The notes beneath the pieces are model-generated. The model was not told the DNA's origin. It did not search any database and was given only the letters and a program-made list of their open reading frames with translations. A DNA stretch of 29,675 bases from JBMNOI01 sp050942995 (GTDB lineage: Bacteria > Chloroflexota > Anaerolineae > UBA1429), in NCBI GenBank assembly GCA_050942995.1, contig JBMNOI010000037.1:1-29675 (forward strand), in the 5' to 3' direction. Positions 1-7,577 of this stretch are shown here, piece by piece. Position numbers and translations under genes: made by a program. Within the stretch, counting starts at the first letter, position 1. Each line of letters begins with the position of its first letter.

Positions 1-240
1 AACTACCGGGGATGGCAGGCCGATCTGTTGCGCGAGAGCGGTGCCGGCATTGTGCTTCCGGCCAATGATCCACCGACAGCCGCGCGAGCCCTGACCGAGC
101 TGTTGAATGATCGGGATCGCTTGATTCAGATGGGCCGGACGGCACGGCATCTGGCAGAGACACGGTTTAGCCGCGACTTGCTTTTTGAGGAATTTGAGCG
201 CATCTTGTTGGCAGCCGTTGAGGAGGCCAGGCGTACGTGA
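1..240 (+). CDS. Glycosyltransferase family 4, C-terminal fragment (5' end outside window)
   Basis: The reading frame is open from the first base, so only about the last 79 residues are present. The fragment has the layout of a GT4 (GT-B fold) C-terminus: a stretch SGAGIVLPANDP, in which the acidic sugar-nucleotide-binding region is followed by the loop typical of the nucleotide pocket, then ALTELLNDRDRLIQMGRTAR and a closing amphipathic helix ending FSRDLLFEEFERILL. Its stop overlaps the GTG start of the next gene by 4 bases, so it is translationally coupled to a PglC-like transferase. In Campylobacter-type pgl loci the matching neighbour is PglA, which adds the second sugar to the lipid-linked one. 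That role is inferred from position only. The donor sugar cannot be told from this fragment. Confidence 0.8.
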   Translation, partial: NYRGWQADLLRESGAGIVLPANDPPTAARALTELLNDRDRLIQMGRTARHLAETRFSRDLLFEEFERILLAAVEEARRT

Positions 241-854
241 GTCATTTCTATCGTCGCTATGGCAAAAGATTGTTCGATCTGCTGCTCACCATCCCGGCGC
301 TGGTGATGTTCTCTCCATTGATGGCGCTGATGGCGCTGCTGGTGCGTCTCAAGCTGGGATCTCCTGTGTTGTTTCGCCAAAAGCGACCCGGCCTGCATGG
401 TGAGCCGTTTACTCTGTTCAAGTTTCGCACCATGACGGGTGAGCGTGATGATGCGGGCAATCTGCTGCCCGATGAGCAACGCCTCACACGATTTGGGAGC
501 TTGCTTCGCAGCACCAGTCTGGATGAACTCCCCGAACTGTGGAATGTGCTTCGGGGGGAGATGAGCCTGGTGGGGCCGCGCCCTTTGCTCATGCAGTACC
601 TGCCGCTATATACTCCAGAGCAGGCCCGCCGCCATGATGTGCGGCCCGGCATAACCGGTTGGGCACAGGTGAATGGGCGTAATGCGTTGACATGGAAGGA
701 AAAATTCGAGCTGGACGTCTGGTATGTAGATCATTGCTCTTTTGGGGTAGACGTCCAGATTCTGGCGAGAACCGTATGGCGGGTGCTCCGGCGTGACGGG
801 ATTAGCCAGGCCGGGCATGCAACCATGGAGCCGTTTACCGGCCTGACGGAGTGA
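237..854 (+). CDS. Small PglC-like phosphoglycosyl transferase (bacterial sugar transferase)
   Basis: A 205-residue polyprenyl-phosphate phosphoglycosyl transferase of the small monotopic type. It should move a sugar-1-phosphate from a UDP-sugar onto undecaprenyl phosphate at the cytoplasmic face. The sequence begins SHFYRRYGKRLFDLLLTIPALV, a membrane-entering helix after a basic stretch, followed by the family motifs SPVLFRQKRPGLHGEPFTLFKFRTM, TSLDELPELWNVLRGEMSLVGPRP (Asp-Glu catalytic dyad) and RPGITGWAQVNGRN. The length matches PglC (about 200 residues) rather than WbaP/WcaJ (about 460), which have extra N-terminal helices. The start is GTG, preceded by GGAGG and overlapping the upstream stop. 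Position directly before PglD-, PglE- and PglF-like genes argues for UDP-diacetylbacillosamine or a related 2,4-diamino sugar as substrate (inference). Confidence 0.9.
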   Translation: MSHFYRRYGKRLFDLLLTIPALVMFSPLMALMALLVRLKLGSPVLFRQKRPGLHGEPFTLFKFRTMTGERDDAGNLLPDEQRLTRFGSLLRSTSLDELPELWNVLRGEMSLVGPRPLLMQYLPLYTPEQARRHDVRPGITGWAQVNGRNALTWKEKFELDVWYVDHCSFGVDVQILARTVWRVLRRDGISQAGHATMEPFTGLTE

Positions 855-858
855 GATA

Positions 859-1509
859 ATGCGGATCATCATTATCGGGGCGGGTGGACACGGTCAGGTG
901 GTTGCCGATGCTTTACTGGCTCGCCAGAGATCCACGGCGCCCGACCTGGTTCTGGCCGGATACGCCGATGATGATCGGCGTATCCGGGGGAGTATGCTCG
1001 GCTCCCTCCCCGTGCTGGGTTCCATCGCCGATGCGTTGCAAATTGAACATGATGCCGTTGTCGTGGCCATTGGCGCCAATCGTGTTCGCGCTGAAATCAT
1101 GGCTGACCTGGCCCGTCAGGGTGAGTCGTTCTATACGGTGGTGCACCCCTCGGCCGTCGTAGCTCCCGATGTCACTGTTGGTTCGGGCTCGGTCATTTTG
1201 GCCGGAGTGGTGGTCAACACCGGAAGCACTTTGGGGGCGGGGGTCATCGTCAATACCTGCGCCAGCCTGGACCACCACAATACAGTCGGTGACTATGTGC
1301 ATATTGCTCCCGGCTCCCATACAGGAGGAAACGTGACCATCAAAGAGGGAGCTTTTATCGGCCTGGGCGCGAGCGTCATCCCGCAACGCACCATTGGTGA
1401 GTGGGCTATTGTGGGAGCGGGAGCAACGGTGATCCGCGATGTGCCGCAAGGCACTACCGTTGTAGGCGTGCCTGCGCAACCCATCAAGCATATGAAAGAA
1501 GTGAGCTAG
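859..1509 (+). CDS. PglD-like sugar O/N-acetyltransferase (left-handed beta-helix)
   Basis: A 216-residue protein of the NeuD/PglD family. Residues 1-80 form a small Rossmann-type domain starting MRIIIIGAGGHGQVVADAL. The rest is a left-handed beta-helix built of hexapeptide repeats (for example VVAPDVTVGSGSVILAG and VIVNTCASLDHHNTVG). His139, in the segment LDHHNTVGD, sits where the catalytic histidine of PglD lies. In that family the enzyme transfers acetyl from acetyl-CoA to the 4-amino group of a UDP-4-amino-4,6-dideoxy sugar. The start has GGAG seven bases upstream. It lies 4 bases after the PglC-like gene and 1 base before the aminotransferase, the expected partner that makes its amino-sugar substrate. 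The substrate assignment follows from that context. O-acetylation of a hydroxyl is the main alternative. Confidence 0.88.
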   Translation: MRIIIIGAGGHGQVVADALLARQRSTAPDLVLAGYADDDRRIRGSMLGSLPVLGSIADALQIEHDAVVVAIGANRVRAEIMADLARQGESFYTVVHPSAVVAPDVTVGSGSVILAGVVVNTGSTLGAGVIVNTCASLDHHNTVGDYVHIAPGSHTGGNVTIKEGAFIGLGASVIPQRTIGEWAIVGAGATVIRDVPQGTTVVGVPAQPIKHMKEVS

Positions 1510-1510
1510 T

Positions 1511-2701
1511 ATGTCTATTCCCATGTCTTCCCCCGATCTCACCGAGGCCGAAATCGCCGCGGTGTACCAGGTGGTAACGACGCGTTATCTCAGCATCGGC
1601 CCACGGGTGGATGCTTTCGAGGCCGCTATCTCTGCTTATGTCGGGCGTGCCTATGGTGTGGGCGTCAATTCGGGCACCAGTGGCTTGCACCTGGCCGTCA
1701 TCGCTGCCGGCGTCGGAGATGGCGATCTGGTGCTCACCACGCCCTTTTCCTTTATCGCCTCGTCCAACTGTATATTGTACGAGCGGGGTGTGCCGGTGTT
1801 TATAGATGTGGATCGTCGCACGGGCAATATCGACCCGGCATTGGTGTCCGAGGCGGCCGACGATCTGGCCCGTGGCGGGGAGGCTGCCCGACGGTGGTTA
1901 CCCCCGGCATTGCGCGAGGTAGGGGTAACAGGCCGGCTGCGTGCGATCTTGCCGGTCGATGCCTTTGGCCAGCCCGCAGATATGGATCCCATCGTTCAGA
2001 CGGCACAGCGATATGGGCTATATGTCATCGAGGATTCGTGCGAGGCTCTGGGCGCCGAATATAAAGGACGCCCTGCCGGCAGCCTAGGGGATGTGGGCGT
2101 GTTTGCCTTTTATCCCAACAAGCAGATTACCACCGGCGAGGGCGGCATGATCGTCACCGACCGCGATGACTGGAATGCCCTTTTCCGCAGTTTGCGCAAT
2201 CAGGGACGAGATGTCTTTGATGCCTGGCTGAACCATACGCGCCTGGGCTACAACTATCGTTTGGATGAAATGTCGGCTGCTCTGGGGTTGGCCCAGATGG
2301 AGCGGATAGATGAGTTGCTGGCCAAGCGTGCTCAGGTAGCCGCATGGTACAACGAACGTTTGGCAGGCCAGGAATTGATCGAGACGCCCGTTGTGGCGCC
2401 CGAGACGACGCGCATGTCCTGGTTTGTCTATGTCGTGCGCATTCTGCCTCCCGCGCAACGCGATGCGGTGATGGCCCGTCTTGATGCGCAGGGAATTCCC
2501 AGCCGGCCCTACTTTACGCCCATCCACTTGCAGCCTTTTTACCGCGAGCGGTTTGGCTACGGGGATGGCGATTTCCCCGTCACAGAAGAGTTGGGCCGGG
2601 TGAGTCTTGCTCTACCGTTTTCCAGTGTCATGACACAGGAACAAGTAGATCAAGTTTGTGAAGCTTTGATCGAGGCGGTGAATAGCGAACGTGGACACTA
2701 A
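1511..2701 (+). CDS. DegT/DnrJ/EryC1/StrS (PglE-like) nucleotide-sugar aminotransferase
   Basis: A 396-residue PLP-dependent sugar aminotransferase of the DegT family. The N-terminus MSIPMSSPDLTEAEIAAVY is the usual opening. GVNSGTSGLHLA forms the phosphate-binding loop, VIEDSCEALGAEYKG carries the PLP-pyridine Asp, and FYPNKQITTGEGGM carries the Schiff-base lysine (Lys204). A stretch at about residues 110-140 (ARGGEAARRWLPPALREVG) is longer than in PglE and lies before the ILPVDAFGQPADMD strand. I read it as a lineage-specific insertion. The enzyme should transaminate a UDP-4-keto-6-deoxy sugar made by the adjacent dehydratase, using glutamate. The end overlaps the next gene by 11 bases, which suggests coupling. 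The exact product sugar is not fixed by sequence. Confidence 0.9.
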   Translation: MSIPMSSPDLTEAEIAAVYQVVTTRYLSIGPRVDAFEAAISAYVGRAYGVGVNSGTSGLHLAVIAAGVGDGDLVLTTPFSFIASSNCILYERGVPVFIDVDRRTGNIDPALVSEAADDLARGGEAARRWLPPALREVGVTGRLRAILPVDAFGQPADMDPIVQTAQRYGLYVIEDSCEALGAEYKGRPAGSLGDVGVFAFYPNKQITTGEGGMIVTDRDDWNALFRSLRNQGRDVFDAWLNHTRLGYNYRLDEMSAALGLAQMERIDELLAKRAQVAAWYNERLAGQELIETPVVAPETTRMSWFVYVVRILPPAQRDAVMARLDAQGIPSRPYFTPIHLQPFYRERFGYGDGDFPVTEELGRVSLALPFSSVMTQEQVDQVCEALIEAVNSERGH

Positions 2702-4664
2702 TCATCTAGTTCCCCCACAGCAGCAGGCGGATGGGGAGCGCTCTCTCTGGCAAGCATGCCGCCGGAGCATTTTCCGGTCGGTGCATATGATGAGAAACCG
2801 CGATCTGCTTTTGTGGGACATTCTCAGCCAGCCACTGATCGTCGTCGCGGCGTTCTCACTTCGTTTGGAAAGGATATATCCTACCGCGTACCAGGATCAG
2901 ATGCTGGGCTACAGCCTGCTCAGCGCGCTGATCATCCCGACGATTTACTATCTGATGGGCATGTATCGCCGTATCTGGCGTTATGCCGGCACCGACGAGG
3001 CCGAACTCATCGCGACCAGCTCTGTGGTCGGAAGCCTGATCACGGCCATTGTAGTGTTTCTCATCGCGATCCCTCTCGACCTGATGGCGCGCGTGCCCCG
3101 TTCCATCCCCTTTATCACCACTCTGTTGACGATGATGATGGCGGCGTTGCCCCGTTATGCCAAGCGCATTGTGCACCAGCACTATGCTGCGGACGGCAAA
3201 GCGAAGCCAAAGGGACGTCCTACTCGCGTCCTCATCGTCGGTGCGGGCGATGCCGGAAACATGGTTCTGCGCGAGATGCTGTCCAATCCGCAGCTGGGCT
3301 ATCGCCCCGTGGGCTTTGTGGATGACGATCCGACCAAGCACAATCTGCAGATTCGCGGGTGCCGTGTGTTGGGCTCGACGAGCGATATCCCCGATCTTGT
3401 GCGCCTTCATCGAATAGAACGTCTGCTTATCGCCATGCCCAGTGCCGGCGGGCAGACGATTCGGGATATCATGCAAAAAGCCGCCGAGACCCGCGTTCAG
3501 GTGCTTACCCTGCCCGGCGTGTACGAGCTGCTCACCGGCGAAGTCTCGGTCTCTCGTCTGCGTCCTATTCGGGTGGAGGATCTGTTGCGCCGAGAGCCGG
3601 TAGAGATCGATCGCGCTCAGGTTGAGACGTTGATTCACGATCGTTGTGTTCTCGTGACCGGTGGCGGGGGCTCGATTGGCAGCGAGATCTGTCGGCAGGT
3701 GGCCCGATGCGGCCCTGCCCGCTTGATCGTTCTGGGGCACGGCGAAAATTCGATCTATCAGATCGGCAACGAGCTTTTGCGCCAGCATCCCGATCTGGCG
3801 CTGGAATGCGTCGTGGCCGATATTCGGGATGCGGCACGTCTCGATCAGGTGTTTTGCCAGTACCGGCCCGATATCGTCCTTCATGCTGCCGCGCACAAGC
3901 ATGTGCCTCTGATGGAGGCCAATATGCCGGATGCGGTGACAAACAATATCCAGGGCACGAGGATACTGGTCGAAAAGGCCGTCGCCCACGGCACCTCACG
4001 ATTGGTGATGATCTCGTCGGACAAGGCGGTCAACCCCACCAGTGTGATGGGCGTGACCAAGCGTGTCGCAGAGATGATCGTGCAGGATGCGGCTTATGCA
4101 TCGAGACGGGCCTTTACCACCGTGCGTTTCGGCAATGTTTTGGGGTCTCGTGGTAGCGTGGTGCCGCTCTTTGAGAGTCAGATCGCCGCCGGAGGACCTG
4201 TGACGGTGACCCATACCGATGTGCGGCGCTATTTCATGACGATCCCCGAGGCCGTACAGCTCGTGTTGCAGGCGGCGGCGCTGGGAAACGGCGGAGAGAT
4301 CTTTGTGCTCGATATGGGTGAGTCGATACGTATCATCGATCTCGCCCGAGATATGATCACTCTGTCAGGGCTCAAGCCGGATGAGGATATCGAGATCGCC
4401 ATCGTCGGTATGCGGCCGGGGGAAAAGCTGTTCGAGGAGCTCAGCGTGCGCGATGAGCGGCATATGCCCAGCCCCCACGAAAAGATCTTTGTGTTGCGTC
4501 AAGACAGAGGATATAGCGCAGAGCGTTCGGCGACGCTTCATGCTCGGGTGGATGAGTTGATCGATTCGGCTCAGACGGGTGATCTGGATCGTCTGCAGCA
4601 AGTGCTTCATGATCTGGTCCCCGAGTATGTATCTCCAGAAGAGGTGAATCCCGCTCTGAATTGA
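2691..4664 (+). CDS. PglF/CapD-type membrane nucleotide-sugar 4,6-dehydratase
   Basis: A 657-residue protein with four N-terminal membrane helices (about residues 40-160), a CoA-binding/Rossmann domain (VLIVGAGDAGNMVLREML, from residue 180) and a C-terminal short-chain dehydratase domain with VTGGGGSIGSE at 322-332. The active-site stretch SSDKAVNPTSVMGVTK (442-457) has Met453 and Lys457 in the Met-x3-Lys form typical of the large FlaA1/PglF/WbpM dehydratases, which replaces the usual Tyr-x3-Lys. These enzymes remove water from UDP-GlcNAc to give the UDP-4-keto-6-deoxy sugar. It would start the pathway that the two upstream genes continue. The chosen start is a GTG inside the preceding gene with only a weak ribosome site. 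Met33/Met34 just before the first helix is a plausible shorter start. Confidence 0.9.
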   Translation: MDTNHLVPPQQQADGERSLWQACRRSIFRSVHMMRNRDLLLWDILSQPLIVVAAFSLRLERIYPTAYQDQMLGYSLLSALIIPTIYYLMGMYRRIWRYAGTDEAELIATSSVVGSLITAIVVFLIAIPLDLMARVPRSIPFITTLLTMMMAALPRYAKRIVHQHYAADGKAKPKGRPTRVLIVGAGDAGNMVLREMLSNPQLGYRPVGFVDDDPTKHNLQIRGCRVLGSTSDIPDLVRLHRIERLLIAMPSAGGQTIRDIMQKAAETRVQVLTLPGVYELLTGEVSVSRLRPIRVEDLLRREPVEIDRAQVETLIHDRCVLVTGGGGSIGSEICRQVARCGPARLIVLGHGENSIYQIGNELLRQHPDLALECVVADIRDAARLDQVFCQYRPDIVLHAAAHKHVPLMEANMPDAVTNNIQGTRILVEKAVAHGTSRLVMISSDKAVNPTSVMGVTKRVAEMIVQDAAYASRRAFTTVRFGNVLGSRGSVVPLFESQIAAGGPVTVTHTDVRRYFMTIPEAVQLVLQAAALGNGGEIFVLDMGESIRIIDLARDMITLSGLKPDEDIEIAIVGMRPGEKLFEELSVRDERHMPSPHEKIFVLRQDRGYSAERSATLHARVDELIDSAQTGDLDRLQQVLHDLVPEYVSPEEVNPALN

Positions 4665-4710
4665 GCCCCATGGACCCCGGTGATTACGCTCACCGGCCGG
4701 TCATGGGGCT
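4664..4710. terminator. Hairpin between convergent genes
   Basis: AGCCCCATG at 4664-4672 pairs with CATGGGGCT at 4702-4710, and inner CCGGTG pairs with CACCGG after a small internal mismatch. It begins at the stop codon of the dehydratase gene and lies between two convergent genes, so it could end transcription from either side. There is no clear T-run. A second hairpin follows at 4725-4733 / 4740-4748 (GCGGTGGGC / GCCCGCCGC, one G-T pair). Confidence 0.5.
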
Positions 4711-4780
4711 ATCGTGATTCCCCGGCGGTGGGCGCCAATGCCCGCCGCTCTACTCGGGTACCGGTTGTTGGGCCGGCCGA

Positions 4781-7072
4781 TTACTCGGTGACCAGGATCT
4801 CGACCTCTCCCAGAATCATCTTTCCGTTGTCTGTGACGCCCCTGTCCCCCTCCCTGGGCGTCAATATATTGCCCTCGCCGTCTCGCCATCCACAGGCGAT
4901 CTGGTAGATTCCGGGAGACGCATCCGGGGGGATGCGGATTGCGCGGTGATCGGTTACGGCCTCTCCCGGCTCCCAGGTAGAGGTGGGCATTCCCCCATAC
5001 TGCGGCTCACCGTCTCGCCCGGCAATCACCGTCCCTTCCGGTGAGATGAGATGGGTGAAGAGGATATAGTCGCGGTCCAAAGGCCTGTCCGCAGAAAAGC
5101 CGAGGTCGAGCCGCAGGATATCTCCTTGTGTCACCCGTCGCTTGCTCAGCGCAAAGGAGCCGATCTGTATGCCCTTATCCCAATACCCCTGAACGGGCTC
5201 TGGTATCATCTCGACAGGCGGGACATATTCCAGCACCTCATACGCAGCGACCCATTGCCCTCCCATCTCGTATGCTTCCCGCGCCAACCCCTTTCGGGCT
5301 ATGTATGGGTCCAGATCCTCGGGCATATGGAACCGATCGATGATCAGCCATATAGACTCGACATCGGGCATTTGCGAGACGAGCGCTGCAAACCGATCCA
5401 CTTCATCATAGGGCGAATGCCAGTAAGTGGTCAGATCTCCCTTGAGCAGACCCAGCCAAAAGTTGATGAAAAAGTCGTTAGACACGAGGACGACGGCATG
5501 AGATGATCGTCCCCGGGGCGAAACGACCGATGCCAGTTGCTGGGCTTCTGAGCGGGTCAATCCCCAATGATCGTTGGTATTTTGTCCGCTTCGGATGAGC
5601 AATGCGACGGTAGCGACTGTGACGAGTAAAAGAGCGCCTGCAGCGATCCGTACTGCAAAGCGCCGTTCGAGCGACCGCTTGAACAAGAGAATCAACAATC
5701 CCGCCAGGACCAGTCCCGTCAGCACAACGAGAAGCGATCCCAGAACGGGATCGAAGGCCAGTGAGCCATCGGTCAGAGTGCGCAACCAGGAGATGTCCAA
5801 TCGCCTCGGGTTCCATTCCAGAAGCTGTGCGATGGGCGGGGAGCGGTCGATCAGTCTCCAGCTATACCAGGGAATACCTTCGAATCCGATGAGATCTTCA
5901 CCGGAATAGGCCGAGGCCAGCCTCCATACAGTGTCGATCCAGGCTGTTGTTCCGGCGGCGAGCTGGAACAACAGGCCGATGGCGCTCCAGACCCCGACCC
6001 AGATGCGCGCTGCGATGGATCGGACTGTGAGGGCAGAGGCGTAAGGGATGAGCAGCAGAGCCAGGAGGGGCAGATGGTAACGCGGTCCCCAGACGATATG
6101 CCCGCCATGCCATGCTACGAACGTCCCGTATATGGCAAGAACTCCCAGTGTGACGCCTGCGATCAGAAATGCGACCGATCTGTGACGCCTCACAAGCGAC
6201 GGCCACCCCACCACTGTGGCCAGGAGGATGGGCGAGTAAAAGATCAACCCTTTGAGGGGACTGAAGAATGCTCCATAAGCGCGGATAAGGCTGAGCTCTA
6301 GTGGATAGGGCCAGATGCGCCTGCGCAGCATGATGAGTGGCCTCGCCATGTTCATCGAGTGCAACAGCAGGCCGAAGGAAACGGCAGCCAGACCCGCAAT
6401 GACAAAGAGTCCGATGCTCTTCCGGCTCAGCGCAAAGCGACCTTTTCGCGCATCCCACAGCAGGACCAGAGCAAACGCCGGAATGGCGGCTGCCGATGAC
6501 GACTTGATCGCCAATCCGGCACAAAGGATCAAAGCACAGCCCAGGATATAGGGTGCCTTTCTGGTCTGGTTCCATGCCACACAGAGCAATGCCGCCGTGA
6601 CCCACACCAACCCGTTGAGCGGCTCTCGAAAAAAGCTACGCGCATAGGGCCAGGCCGTCGTTCCAATGCCACAGGCCAGCGCCGTGGCAACCGAGATCGC
6701 CTGGGAGAAATCGAGGCGCCTCAGGAGCATGAAGAGCATACCGCCGGTGATGGAGGTGACCAGAACGTTCAGAAGCATCACGGCGGCGATATTGCTGGCG
6801 CCGGGTATGAGCTGCGCGAGGTAATACAGCGGGACGGCAAGCAGAGACTGGCCGGGTTCGATATTGCCTACATAGTTATGGCGCCGGGCAAAGGCGAGCT
6901 GGGGCGTGTCCAGTCCGTTCCCCCGGGCCAGACTCTCTGTCTGCGCATACATGGCAAATTCGTCGATCGACCGGAACTGCCCCGAGAAGGTGAGCAGATA
7001 GATCATGGCCAAAAAAGCAGAGAGCACGATGGCCAGGTAGAGGTCGTCGACTTTGCCGGCAGATCGAGACAT
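4781..7072 (-). CDS. GT39/ArnT-like (GT-C) membrane glycosyltransferase with C-terminal beta-sandwich
   Basis: A 763-residue integral membrane protein with about 11-12 hydrophobic helices in the first 490 residues. The first extracytoplasmic loop has FRSIDEFAMYAQTESLARG. Asp37-Glu38 there match the acidic catalytic pair of GT-C enzymes such as ArnT and protein mannosyltransferases, which use polyprenyl-phosphate sugars. After the last helix comes a soluble region of about 250 residues ending in a beta-sandwich (from about residue 630: LRLDLGFSADRPLDRDYILFTHL, then WEPGEAVTDHRAI). The same type of module ends the 825-residue GT-C protein at 12046-14523. The start is ATG with GAGG upstream and a good promoter 33 bases further up. 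It faces the bacillosamine-type operon tail to tail, so a role in glycan transfer outside the membrane is plausible but unproven. Confidence 0.75.
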   Translation of the reverse strand: MSRSAGKVDDLYLAIVLSAFLAMIYLLTFSGQFRSIDEFAMYAQTESLARGNGLDTPQLAFARRHNYVGNIEPGQSLLAVPLYYLAQLIPGASNIAAVMLLNVLVTSITGGMLFMLLRRLDFSQAISVATALACGIGTTAWPYARSFFREPLNGLVWVTAALLCVAWNQTRKAPYILGCALILCAGLAIKSSSAAAIPAFALVLLWDARKGRFALSRKSIGLFVIAGLAAVSFGLLLHSMNMARPLIMLRRRIWPYPLELSLIRAYGAFFSPLKGLIFYSPILLATVVGWPSLVRRHRSVAFLIAGVTLGVLAIYGTFVAWHGGHIVWGPRYHLPLLALLLIPYASALTVRSIAARIWVGVWSAIGLLFQLAAGTTAWIDTVWRLASAYSGEDLIGFEGIPWYSWRLIDRSPPIAQLLEWNPRRLDISWLRTLTDGSLAFDPVLGSLLVVLTGLVLAGLLILLFKRSLERRFAVRIAAGALLLVTVATVALLIRSGQNTNDHWGLTRSEAQQLASVVSPRGRSSHAVVLVSNDFFINFWLGLLKGDLTTYWHSPYDEVDRFAALVSQMPDVESIWLIIDRFHMPEDLDPYIARKGLAREAYEMGGQWVAAYEVLEYVPPVEMIPEPVQGYWDKGIQIGSFALSKRRVTQGDILRLDLGFSADRPLDRDYILFTHLISPEGTVIAGRDGEPQYGGMPTSTWEPGEAVTDHRAIRIPPDASPGIYQIACGWRDGEGNILTPREGDRGVTDNGKMILGEVEILVTE

Positions 7073-7104
7073 ATCATCCTCAAGTTTCTTTTGCTATCAG
7101 GCTA

Positions 7105-7133
7105 CTTGTAGCCGTTCGACCGGGATCTGTCAA
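7105..7133 (-). promoter_or_regulatory. Sigma70-like promoter for the GT39-like gene
   Basis: On the minus strand TTGACA (7133-7128), a 17-base spacer and TACAAG (7110-7105). It lies 33 bases before the ATG at 7072, which has GAGG in front. The -35 box is perfect and the -10 box matches 4 of 6. Confidence 0.6.
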
Positions 7134-7190
7134 ACTTGGAGCCTCCGATCGTCTGGACCCGGATCGGATGACGAATCGATCGGTATTCTT

Positions 7191-7226
7191 ATTACATGTT
7201 TATTTTTATGGTTTGGGCCATGTAAT
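7191..7226. repeat. Perfect 8-bp inverted repeat in AT-rich DNA
   Basis: ATTACATG at 7191-7198 and CATGTAAT at 7219-7226, separated by 20 T-rich bases. It lies 58 bases upstream of the promoter of the GT39-like gene, so it could be an operator or a small hairpin. No known regulator site is recognised. Confidence 0.5.
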
Positions 7227-7394
7227 GTGTGAAGGTGGTTGTTATCGGAGAACTCGAGGATACACTGTTCGGATATGAAGGACGATCTTACAGGCTCTCA
7301 TTATAGCAGATTTCGGGAAAGCGCAGTGGGGGGTGCTGGCCGGAAAGGGATAGCAAACGCGCTGAACCGTTGGTGGATGCAGGCGGTGGGGCTT

Positions 7395-7437
7395 GTAGAG
7401 TCGACGCGGGCGGTGTCCCCACCGCCGTCGACTCTAC
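7395..7437. repeat. GTAG...CTAC palindromic repeat, copy 1
   Basis: GTAGAGTCGAC at 7395-7405 is the exact reverse complement of GTCGACTCTAC at 7427-7437. The inner parts GCGGGCGGTG and CACCGCC continue the pairing imperfectly. A 22-base part of the right arm (7417-7438) recurs exactly at 18427-18448, so this is a dispersed repeat and not a single hairpin. Confidence 0.75.
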
Positions 7438-7453
7438 CACGATGTCGCAATCA

Positions 7454-7482
7454 AGAGCCGGAGACTAGATGCCTCCGGCTCT
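7454..7482 (-). terminator. Terminator-like hairpin downstream of the stalked surface protein
   Basis: AGAGCCGGAG (7454-7463) and CTCCGGCTCT (7473-7482) form a perfect 10-bp stem with a 9-base loop, about 95 bases after the stop of the minus-strand gene ending at 7578. No strong T-run follows on either strand, so it may be a transcript-stabilising hairpin. Confidence 0.45.
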
Positions 7483-7577
7483 CAAGAAAGAAACGCTCTT
7501 GATCCCCCGAATCTTCTACTGTACGTAGGGCGATCCGCATACGCGAAGCTAGGACCCGGATGCCTTTTCCTCCTGCC

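Larger units (their letters stand above)
7134..7577. other. Gene-free stretch with inverted repeats
   Basis: No convincing gene is seen here. The stretch is AT-richer than its flanks near 7180-7240 and holds the 8-bp inverted repeat at 7191-7226, the GTAGAGTCGAC palindromic element at 7395-7437 and the hairpin at 7454-7482. The short open frame at 7239-7502 has no ribosome site, no recognisable product, and runs through the palindromic element. Confidence 0.6.

Noticed and set aside
7395..7437. Repeats as a CRISPR array
   Set aside because: Only single or partial copies are seen, with no regular spacing or spacers, and no cas gene is in the window.
7239..7502. 87-residue open frame in the gap after the GT39-like gene
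   Set aside because: No ribosome site, low-complexity product, and it runs through the palindromic repeat at 7395-7437.
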